11,302 nucleotides of DNA from Deltaproteobacteria bacterium (GTDB taxonomy: Bacteria; Desulfobacterota; DSM-4660; Desulfatiglandales; HGW-15). How positions within the stretch are numbered: position 1 is the first letter of the stretch; every line of letters begins with the position of its first letter. The DNA lies in NCBI GenBank assembly GCA_020342025.1, contig CP070840.1, positions 3,647,037-3,658,338 on the forward strand, given 5' to 3'. Positions 1 through 4,582 of this stretch are shown here, piece after piece. The notes below the pieces were generated by a model. The model searched no databases, had not been told where the DNA came from, and was given only the letters and a program-made list of their open reading frames with translations. A program made the position numbers and the translations under genes.

Positions 1-720
1 ACAGTCAGCCAGCCATATGACGCCTATATTCCGCAAGCCGATGCTGTCTTTTTGGTGAAAGAAAAATCGAAAAAAGAAGCAATCAGTTATATGTCGAAAT
101 TTTGGAAAGATTTGCTTACTGTAAAGGGTAAAGATGTTTCCCTTAACAACTTGAGTGGGCTTGCGTCAGGCGTATTGAAGATCATCAAAATTGACGAAAC
201 GGTGTTCGCTGACCAAAATAAGCGCCAATTTTTCATCAAGGCAACAGTCGAAATTGATAATAACACTTTATACAATCGGGCAATGGAGTTGGTCAGGAAT
301 CAATTTCTGTTAGAGCGCTATGAGGAGAGCTGGCAAGATTTCACCGAATTGCTGAGAAAGTTGGAGAAGCAGCATCTCGACCTTCTTACGTCACTTCATT
401 ACGAAAGAAAAACTTACAACAGCATTGTGCGCAAAAGATTCAGGAAAATGATCGATAAACTAAGAGCCAACCAATTTTATACCGCAGCTCTTGATGTCTG
501 GCCGGTGGATAGAAAAGATGATTATTGGTTTGGCTTGTCAACCGCCAAAAATTATGTTGATCAGGCGATCGAACTCGACCCTGAATGCGCGAGATGCTTT
601 TTTCTTCGCGGAGAAATTTATTTTAAAGATTTGTTCTTCAATGCAGCCGATGAAGATTATAGCCGTGCAATCACACTGGATCCTGATTACGCCGCGCCGG
701 ATGATAAAGAGGATACATGA
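1..720 (+). CDS. TPR-repeat protein, 5' end outside the window
   Basis: The frame is open from the first base, so the real start lies to the left; a GTG at 52 is in frame but has no reason to be the start. The 239 visible residues are hydrophilic with no membrane segment. The first part (to about residue 100) has an alternating pattern ending in a strand-rich 'FFIKATVEI' segment, which resembles the LPP20/FlgT-N type domain of exported proteins; that resemblance is weak. A charged helical stretch follows. The last 55 residues form about one and a half tetratricopeptide repeats, with the typical 'AIELDPECARCFFLRGEIYF' and 'YSRAITLDPDYA' pieces. TPRs bind protein partners, so a scaffold or envelope-associated role is possible, but no specific function can be given. 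The final five or so codons overlap, in another frame, a MetF-like remnant, so the natural C-terminus may have been replaced by a rearrangement. Confidence 0.75.
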   Translation, partial: TVSQPYDAYIPQADAVFLVKEKSKKEAISYMSKFWKDLLTVKGKDVSLNNLSGLASGVLKIIKIDETVFADQNKRQFFIKATVEIDNNTLYNRAMELVRNQFLLERYEESWQDFTELLRKLEKQHLDLLTSLHYERKTYNSIVRKRFRKMIDKLRANQFYTAALDVWPVDRKDDYWFGLSTAKNYVDQAIELDPECARCFFLRGEIYFKDLFFNAADEDYSRAITLDPDYAAPDDKEDT

Positions 721-808
721 CGAGAAGATGTGCCATGGCGTACACATCATGGCCATTGGCAAGGAAGAACTGGTCCCTGATATCATGTCCGCAGCTGGTC
801 TTATCTAA
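713..808 (+). pseudogene. metF: C-terminal remnant of methylenetetrahydrofolate reductase (MetF-like)
   Basis: In the frame beginning at 713 there are 31 residues before TAA at 806-808, including 'HGVHIMAIGKEELVPDIM' and ending 'SAAGLI'. I recognise this as the extreme C-terminus typical of MetF proteins (GVHIMAxxxExxVPEIxxxAGL), the enzyme that reduces 5,10-methylene-THF to 5-methyl-THF. Nothing upstream in this frame looks like the MetF barrel; instead the TPR gene occupies the other frame up to 720. The fragment has no start codon or ribosome site of its own and cannot be functional. It is best read as the tail left by a deletion or insertion that brought the TPR gene against it, with the join near 700-712. 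An assembly misjoin would look the same. Identification rests on a short match recalled from memory. Confidence 0.5.
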
Positions 809-897
809 GCCAGCTCAATCGCCGCGCGGCACTTCGCTCAAATGCTTTATTTTGAAGTCAAAAATCTGGTCCCATAGGCCAGGGCAGAAATATTTGG

Positions 898-911
898 CTT
901 TGCCGGCAAAG
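898..911. repeat. Perfect 14-bp palindrome
   Basis: CTTTGCCGGCAAAG is identical to its own reverse complement. It lies 90 bases after the end of the metF remnant and is not followed by a T-tract, so it does not look like an intrinsic terminator. It could be a protein-binding site or chance. Confidence 0.5.
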
Positions 912-926
912 ATGGTAAGCTGTTTT

Positions 927-1036
927 AGAGTACTGGAGTTTTGAAGTATTGGAGTGTTGGAAAAAGCTAAAAGCGGAATTTCAACTTGAATGAGTCCTTA
1001 TCATTACTCCATTACTCCACCACTCCATTACTCCAG
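927..1036. repeat. Facing arrays of an 8-base tandem repeat (GGAGTNNT / ATTACTCC)
   Basis: The left arm (927-961) is built of octamers: AGAGTACT, GGAGTTTT, GAAGTATT, GGAGTGTT, then GGA. The right arm (1003-1036) reads ATTACTCC, ATTACTCC, ACCACTCC, ATTACTCC, AG, which is the same octamer in the opposite orientation. The arms pair imperfectly around a loop of about 41 bases, so the RNA or single-stranded DNA could fold into a long hairpin. There are no unique spacers between units, which rules out a CRISPR array. The right arm is much more regular than the left, as if it expanded more recently. Confidence 0.7.
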
Positions 1037-1054
1037 CAGGCTTTCGCAAGAAGG

Positions 1055-1081
1055 AAAGACCCCAAAGCCCCCTCTGGGGGC
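1055..1081 (-). terminator. Possible terminator of the PPOX-TfoX-yajD operon
   Basis: Read on the minus strand, 43 bases after the yajD stop, GCCCCC-AGA-GGGGGC forms a perfect 6-bp GC stem with a three-base loop (1067-1081). It is followed by TTTGGGGTCTTT, a broken rather than clean T-run. Position and stem strength fit a terminator, but the poor T-tract keeps this tentative. Confidence 0.4.
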
Positions 1082-1123
1082 AGCTCAAAGCCAGCTCCTC
1101 AGGGCCTTTTTCCTCGGAGAGCT

Positions 1124-1531
1124 TCATTCTTTCTTGGTATTGAGTAAGTCTTTGAGACGGGCAAAGGGTTGCTGGATGCCCGTCTCTTTCTTCTGCCCGC
1201 CCACCTGCACGCCATCTGCCTCTAAATGATCAAGGTAACGTCTGTGCTCATTCTCATGGCAGTAGATGCAGAGGTTCTCCCAGTTGCTGCCGTCGGGCGG
1301 ATTATTATCATGGTTGTGGTCTTTGTGATGTACGGTGAGTTCATAAAGATTCTTCTGGGTAAAGTGGCGGCCACACCGGGCACATACCCACGGATGGATT
1401 CTTAAAGACTGCTCCCGGTAGCTTTGTTCCCGCTCCTTCCAGGCCTGACGGGCCTTGGCTACAATGCGGTCCATTTCTTCTTTGCTGATCTTCCCTCCTG
1501 GCTTGCGTGGGGCAGAACCTTTAAGCGTCAT
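1124..1531 (-). CDS. yajD: HNH endonuclease-family protein YajD
   Basis: A 135-aa protein that matches the YajD family of small HNH proteins, which share the beta-beta-alpha-metal nuclease fold; their biological target is not established. Visible motifs are a CxxC zinc pair at C50/C53 in 'HPWVCARCGRHF', the catalytic-type 'TVHHKDHNHDNNP' (H68, H69, D71, H72), 'GSNWENLCIYCHENEH' with N83 and a second CxxC pair at C88/C91 followed by H92 and H96, and the family's conserved tail 'NPFADLKxLLNxKK' seen here as 'QPFARLKDLLNTKK'. Compared with E. coli YajD (about 115 aa) it has an N-terminal extension rich in K, R and E. The ATG at 1531 is supported by AGGAGGG seven bases upstream. It is the last gene of a minus-strand run, 33 bases after the TfoX-type gene, and is probably cotranscribed with it. 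All metal and catalytic positions of the fold appear intact. Confidence 0.9.
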   Translation of the reverse strand: MTLKGSAPRKPGGKISKEEMDRIVAKARQAWKEREQSYREQSLRIHPWVCARCGRHFTQKNLYELTVHHKDHNHDNNPPDGSNWENLCIYCHENEHRRYLDHLEADGVQVGGQKKETGIQQPFARLKDLLNTKKE

Positions 1532-1564
1532 TACCAGACCCTCCTGATTTTCCGTCCGTCTTCG

Positions 1565-1927
1565 CTAATTCTTGCTCCGTTTTTTCTTGGGTTTTTTCCG
1601 GGCGGCACGCAGGGCCGCATTATAGGCCTTTTGTGCCCACTTGCAGAGCTCCTCTGAATGATCCATTGCCTCGGGCGGGGCTTGGTAATAGGACATGGAA
1701 AGCTCCTTACCGCTCCTTTGGTAGGTAAAACGGGGCAGTCCTTTCTGTTCAAACTCGGCACGATGTACCTCATCTGCCTTGAGGTAGAAGGTGTCCTGGG
1801 AAACCAGGCCGAACATCAGACCGTGCCGATAAATCCCAAACCCACCAAACATGCCTTTGGCCTCGACTGAACCCAAGGGCTCCAGCAGTTCAAGGAGAAA
1901 AGTTATAAACTCGTTATCCTTGGCCAT
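1565..1927 (-). CDS. TfoX/Sxy N-terminal-domain protein
   Basis: A 120-aa protein consisting of a TfoX_N domain alone. The family signature is clear: 'GMFGGFGIYRHGLMFGLV' at residues 25-42, then 'FYLKAD' (47-52), and the 'SYYQAPPEAMD' segment (79-89) common to stand-alone members. The C-terminal TfoX helical domain found in true competence regulators (Sxy/TfoX, about 200 aa) is absent. In its place is a strongly basic tail, 'ARKKPKKKRSKN', which could bind nucleic acid. Single-domain TfoX_N proteins are widespread and their job is unknown, so a role in competence should not be assumed. The ATG at 1927 has only a modest purine-rich ribosome site (GAGAGA). It lies 54 bases downstream of the PPOX-like gene and 33 upstream of yajD, all on the minus strand, which suggests one transcript. 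Family assignment is firm; function is open. Confidence 0.85.
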   Translation of the reverse strand: MAKDNEFITFLLELLEPLGSVEAKGMFGGFGIYRHGLMFGLVSQDTFYLKADEVHRAEFEQKGLPRFTYQRSGKELSMSYYQAPPEAMDHSEELCKWAQKAYNAALRAARKKPKKKRSKN

Positions 1928-1955
1928 CGTTCTCTCTCAGGAAAGGCAGGCGGGT

Positions 1956-1969
1956 CCGCAGCTCTGCGG
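1956..1969. repeat. Small inverted repeat in the PPOX-TfoX gap
   Basis: CCGCAG-CT-CTGCGG is a perfect inverted repeat inside the 54-base gap between the two minus-strand genes. No T-tract follows on either strand. It may form a short RNA hairpin that shapes relative expression of the downstream genes, but this is only a structural observation. Confidence 0.45.
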
Positions 1970-1981
1970 TCATTTATCGGG

Positions 1982-2383
1982 TTACCCCCTGTCAACAAGT
2001 GGTCTCACCTCGATGATCTTGAACCGGATGGCCGCATGAATCCCTTCTGCGGCCTTTGGACCCACGGCCTTGCCAATAGCTGATTTGATCTGATCGTAAA
2101 ACTGGCCACGGGTATCCAAATCAATCGCCTCCAGATAGACCCTTGCCCCTTTCCAATCCATCATGGTCTCGCCAGGCTCCATGACAATAAAGACTGCCTT
2201 GGGGTTCCTCTGCAGGTTGCGGAAAGAGCGGTTTTCGCCAATGCCCATGACCACGGTGTTTTCATCGATCATCTGGGGTGACCCAAAGACAGCCGCATTC
2301 ACATCTCCAAGTTTGTTGGAGGTGGCAAGTGCACCAATCCTCGGTCTCTTATTGAACATTTCAATCAATTCCTTTCGATCCAT
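1982..2383 (-). CDS. Pyridoxamine 5'-phosphate oxidase-like (split-barrel, flavin-binding) protein
   Basis: A 133-aa protein with the layout of the PPOX-like split beta-barrel family, small dimeric proteins that bind FMN or F420. A helix at residues 3-12 leads into the first barrel strand 'RIGALATSN' (15-23). Next come 'DVNAAVFGSPQMID' (27-40) and 'NTVVMGIGENRSFRNLQRN' (42-60). This last part is the usual strand-turn-helix (xxRSFRNLQxNP) that contacts the flavin phosphate. 'KAVFIVMEPG' and 'GARVYLEAIDLD' supply later strands. The length is typical for the small stand-alone group, well under the roughly 210 aa of PdxH, so it is not expected to make pyridoxal phosphate. The ATG at 2383 has an excellent ribosome site (AAAGGAGGTG). 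It is the first gene of the minus-strand run with the TfoX-type and yajD genes. Substrate cannot be read from sequence. Confidence 0.85.
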   Translation of the reverse strand: MDRKELIEMFNKRPRIGALATSNKLGDVNAAVFGSPQMIDENTVVMGIGENRSFRNLQRNPKAVFIVMEPGETMMDWKGARVYLEAIDLDTRGQFYDQIKSAIGKAVGPKAAEGIHAAIRFKIIEVRPLVDRG

Positions 2384-2538
2384 TGAGCACCTCCTTTTAT
2401 TTTAGACTATTGTAAATCCGGGCTATCTGAACCCTTTCAACCCGTCCCATCCATGCCGTGCTTTGATGGGTATGTTTAGCCCACATCACTCTGTCTCCGC
2501 CGATCTCAGATAAGCTCGAAGAGCCCAATCATTCAACT

Positions 2539-2567
2539 ATCTAATACGCAAAAAACATCAAAGTCAA
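2539..2567 (-). promoter_or_regulatory. Candidate sigma-70-type promoter for the PPOX-TfoX-yajD operon
   Basis: On the minus strand TTGACT (2562-2567) is followed after 17 bases by TTAGAT (2539-2544). The -35 box is one base from TTGACA, but the -10 box is poor. It would give a leader of about 150 bases before the PPOX start. Confidence 0.25.
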
Positions 2568-2590
2568 CTCACCTTTTCACACCCATGCCC

Positions 2591-2630
2591 ATGGTCGACA
2601 TTTTTTGACAATCTTAGACAATTTGTGACA
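2591..2630 (+). promoter_or_regulatory. Four tandem decamers ending in GACA, candidate activator-binding array
   Basis: Four consecutive 10-base units, ATGGTCGACA, TTTTTTGACA, ATCTTAGACA and ATTTGTGACA, repeat with exactly one-helical-turn spacing, so the GACA cores (2597-2600, 2607-2610, 2617-2620, 2627-2630) lie on one face of the DNA. They sit about 102-135 bp upstream of the start site predicted from the sigma-54 promoter at 2705-2721. That is the usual distance for enhancer-binding-protein sites. The same array is about 25-30 bp behind the leftward promoter candidate, so it could affect both genes. The binding protein is unknown and not in this window. Confidence 0.45.
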
Positions 2631-2704
2631 GATCTTGAGGTCAGCTTTTCGATGGATGTGATGTAAGTAATTGAAATCAAATTTATTATTGTTTGTCTGG
2701 CGAA

Positions 2705-2721
2705 TTGGCAGGAATCTTGCT
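2705..2721 (+). promoter_or_regulatory. Near-consensus sigma-54 (RpoN) promoter
   Basis: TTGGCAGGAATCTTGCT matches the sigma-54 consensus YTGGCACGNNNNTTGCW with one difference (C to G at the sixth element base). The GG at -24 and GC at -12 have exact spacing. The three bases just upstream that the extended consensus specifies also fit. Transcription would start near 2732, giving a 30-base leader before the lipoprotein ATG at 2763. Genes read from such promoters need an AAA+ enhancer-binding protein, which fits the decamer array upstream. Confidence 0.65.
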
Positions 2722-2762
2722 CCCACAAGGCCAAGTTATTATTTGGGAGGATAAACAAGGCA

Positions 2763-2936
2763 ATGAAAAGACTAAGAATGTATATTTTATTGGCCCTCAT
2801 GCTTCCCTTTCTTTCAGGCTGTTGGTATGCGGCTGCAGCCGGCCTGGGTGCTTACGGAGGATACAAATGGAAAGAAAAGGGCTATAAGGTCCAGAGCCCG
2901 GTTGGTCAAGAAAGGCCGGATAGAGAAGAGGAATAA
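2763..2936 (+). CDS. Small lipoprotein, 57 aa
   Basis: ATG at 2763 to TAA at 2934-2936. The protein begins 'MKRLRMYILLALMLPFLSGC': two or three basic residues, a hydrophobic core and a lipobox L-S-G-C. Signal peptidase II should cut before C20, leaving a lipid-anchored mature peptide of 38 residues. The mature part starts with a small-residue stretch, 'WYAAAAGLGAYGGYKW', a glycine/alanine pattern that could pack as a short hydrophobic helix. It ends in a charged tail, 'RPDREEE'. No Asp follows the cysteine, so outer-membrane sorting is likely if Lol rules apply. GGGAGG lies 12 bases upstream, a little far, with AAGG nearer. The gene stands alone behind the sigma-54 promoter and is transcribed away from the PPOX operon. 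I do not recognise the family; it resembles the many tiny glycine-zipper lipoproteins of proteobacteria. Other frames here lack these features. Confidence 0.75.
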   Translation: MKRLRMYILLALMLPFLSGCWYAAAAGLGAYGGYKWKEKGYKVQSPVGQERPDREEE

Positions 2937-3249
2937 AGCATCCATGAGAAGAGCAGGATAACCACTTCCGAATGGCCCTCTGGAAGATCGAGCGTGAACC
3001 CGATTAGGGATTCATTCATCTCACCCACCTTAGATAAGCCCCCTCCTTATGAACAATATCCTGAGAAGGATCATTTTGGTGTGGACTTTGCCCGAAGAGA
3101 CCTTAGTTTTTCTCTATAACCTTGTGGGTTAATTTCATCCGCACCTTTACAAACTTCATATCTTAGGAATTTTTTTTTGAGTCCCGCCCGGAACTGTGGA
3201 GGGACATTACATAAAATCTCGAGGGCGATCTTATAATTTGAGGATCGAA
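2937..3249. other. Non-coding stretch between the lipoprotein and pirin genes
   Basis: No gene is supportable in these 313 bases. ATCCT-GAGA-AGGAT (3058-3071), followed by CATTTTGG, is a short stem with a weak T-tract and might end the lipoprotein transcript. A run of nine Ts (from about 3170) precedes an imperfect stem (3181-3188 with 3198-3205) in the pirin leader. I see no convincing promoter for pirin. Confidence 0.5.
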
Positions 3250-4110
3250 ATGGCTAAAATCAGAGAAATTAGAAGCGTATTGAAAAGCCAGCCTACCGTC
3301 GAAGGGGCTGGCGTCCACTTGAAAAGGGCGTTTGGCTATCAACAAGTCCCGGAGTTGGATCCCTTTTTGCTGTTGGATGACTTTCATTCTAATAATCCTG
3401 ATGAGTATATCAGAGGTTTTCCATGGCATCCTCATCGAGGGATAGAGACGATCACCTATGTGCTCTACGGCAAGGTTGAGCACGGTGACAGCATGGGTAA
3501 TAAGGGCACCATTTCTTCAGGGGATATACAATGGATGACGGCTGGCAGGGGCATTATTCACCAGGAAATGCCCAAAGGCCAGGAAGACGGACTCATGTGG
3601 GGTTTCCAACTCTGGGCCAATCTCCCCGCCTCCCACAAAATGATGAATCCTCGATACCAGGAGATAAAAAGCAACCAAGTCCCGGAAATCACCCAGGACG
3701 GGGGCGTGAGTGTGAAAATAATCTGTGGGCAAGTTCATGGTGTGAGAGGGCCGGTGAAGGATATCGTCATAGATCCCGAGTACTTGGATATTAGGGTTCC
3801 GTCAGAGTCCCATTTCACGCACGCTGTGAAGAGGGGACACAAGGCCTTTGCCTATGTCATTGAGGGTGAAGGGTATTTTGATCGGGACCGGGACGAGATG
3901 GTTGGTCCTGAAAGCCTGGTTATCTTCGACGATGGCGATGAAGTGGCCATTTCCAGCGAGGAAGGAGCCGTGCGGGCGCTTTTTGTCTCCGGAAAACCCA
4001 TTGGAGAGCCCGTGGCCTGGCATGGCCCTATTGTGATGAATACCCAGGAAGAATTGAGAATAGCCTTCGAAGAATATGAGAAGGGGACATTCATTAAAGA
4101 AAAAAAGTAG
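3250..4110 (+). CDS. Pirin family protein (bicupin)
   Basis: Pirins are cupin-superfamily proteins with two beta-barrels; bacterial members are reported as quercetin 2,3-dioxygenases or redox-linked regulators. The N-terminal cupin carries the family's metal site: 'FPWHPHRGIETITYVLYG' with H60 and H62, then 'WMTAGRGIIHQEMP' with H104 and E106, which correspond to the four iron ligands of human pirin. 'GLMWGFQLWANLP' follows, the typical second signature. The C-terminal cupin (about residues 180-265) includes 'AFAYVIEGEGYF' and lacks metal ligands, as usual. I choose ATG 3250 (286 aa) because GAGGA lies five bases upstream and the protein then begins at the normal pirin N-terminus. A GTG at 3196 would add 18 residues with no family match. 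It appears monocistronic. All four ligands are intact, so it should bind iron; the substrate is unknown. Confidence 0.92.
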   Translation: MAKIREIRSVLKSQPTVEGAGVHLKRAFGYQQVPELDPFLLLDDFHSNNPDEYIRGFPWHPHRGIETITYVLYGKVEHGDSMGNKGTISSGDIQWMTAGRGIIHQEMPKGQEDGLMWGFQLWANLPASHKMMNPRYQEIKSNQVPEITQDGGVSVKIICGQVHGVRGPVKDIVIDPEYLDIRVPSESHFTHAVKRGHKAFAYVIEGEGYFDRDRDEMVGPESLVIFDDGDEVAISSEEGAVRALFVSGKPIGEPVAWHGPIVMNTQEELRIAFEEYEKGTFIKEKK

Positions 4111-4582
4111 CCTCTAGACTACCCGTGTTTCGTGCCAGCGTTGAGTATGTCCTCAAGTCTGTCCAGAATTTCACCGAAGTTGTGCATAGATTCGAGGCGA
4201 AGCCTTGCGGCCCATGTAAATTGCTTGAGCCCATATTGTCAAAGATTGTGCGTTCGGAAAGAGACAGGACGTGTAGGGCCATCAAGCAAGGGTTAGAACA
4301 GGAGAGGCAGATCCCTGATTGAGAGATCTAGACCTGAAATGCAAGAGGGTCACACCTCATATTTCCAACACTCGCCAATCACAACGATCCGAGAACATGG
4401 TGGAACACATCCTGTAACGTCTAATCCTCCCGCGCTTCGGCCATAGTGGCACCGTGTACCTCCTCGTATGCACATGGCACCAGCCCCCTTCCCAAATTTA
4501 GCTTTACTGATCTTCCAAAAGGGGTCATATTTTGCTTCACCCCAGAAAGGATGCCCTCAAATCGCTGGCATGAATTAGAAAT
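4111..4582. other. Long non-coding stretch with a gene remnant, between pirin and the MATE gene
   Basis: The first half (to 4322) carries the thioredoxin-like remnant. The second half (4323-4582) holds no supportable gene. TGGCACC occurs twice (4447-4453 and 4475-4481), but neither copy has a correctly placed TTGC, so these are not sigma-54 promoters. No clear promoter or ribosome site for the MATE gene is visible. Confidence 0.5.
4125..4322 (+). pseudogene. Degraded thioredoxin fragment with intact CGPC
   Basis: This 65-codon frame reads 'EYVLKSVQNFTEVV', which resembles a thioredoxin N-terminus, then 'RFEAKPCGPCKLLEPILSKI', which matches the thioredoxin active-site region (DFWAEWCGPCKMxxPILxEI). 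About eight residues that normally form the core strand before the active site are missing in frame. After 'SKI' the sequence ('VRSERDRTCRAIKQGLEQE') no longer resembles thioredoxin; the cis-proline strand and the C-terminal half are absent, and I do not find them in another frame. The only upstream start is a GTG at 4125 with no ribosome site. A normal thioredoxin is about 105-110 aa, so this cannot fold as one. It lies 14 bases after pirin. A dead gene fragment is the best reading; expression as a short CxxC peptide is unlikely but not excluded. Confidence 0.55.

Larger units (their letters stand above)
809..1123. other. Non-coding stretch with repeats between the metF remnant and yajD
   Basis: These 315 bases hold no supportable gene. 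They carry a perfect 14-bp palindrome (898-911), two facing arrays of an octamer repeat (927-961 and 1003-1036) and a GC-rich hairpin (1067-1081) that probably ends the minus-strand yajD transcript. A further imperfect stem lies around 1096-1122 (CTCCTCAGG facing CCTCGGAG). The density of repeats suggests a rearrangement-prone spacer. Confidence 0.6.
2384..2762. other. Divergent control region between the PPOX operon and the lipoprotein gene
   Basis: A 379-base gap separates two genes transcribed away from each other, so it must hold promoters for both. Rightward it carries a strong sigma-54-like promoter and an upstream array of decamers. Leftward there is a weak sigma-70-like candidate. The stretches frame-open on either strand here (for example 2564-2800 minus) lack ribosome sites or recognisable protein features and run through these signals. 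Confidence 0.65.

Noticed and set aside
927..1036. CRISPR-like repeats
   Set aside because: Units are only 8 bases, directly adjacent, and have no unique spacers.
2564..2887. Open frames of 78 aa (2564-2800, minus) and 64 aa (2693-2887, plus)
   Set aside because: They run through the sigma-54 promoter and the lipoprotein gene in other frames, with no ribosome site or recognisable protein features.
3181..3205. Stem GTCCCGCC / GGAGGGAC as a terminator
   Set aside because: The T-run lies before the stem on the plus strand and reads as A's on the minus strand, so it fits neither direction.
3232..3237. TATAAT as a pirin promoter -10 box
   Set aside because: It is only 12 bases before the ATG, would cut off the ribosome site, and has no -35 box at 16-18 bases.
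3196..3249. GTG at 3196 as the pirin start
   Set aside because: It adds 18 residues with no family match, while ATG 3250 has GAGGA at a proper distance.
4421..4580. Minus-strand open frame upstream of the MATE gene, ending in EVHGATMAEARED
   Set aside because: About 50 codons with no good start or ribosome site and no family I can name; it may be another remnant but cannot be supported.
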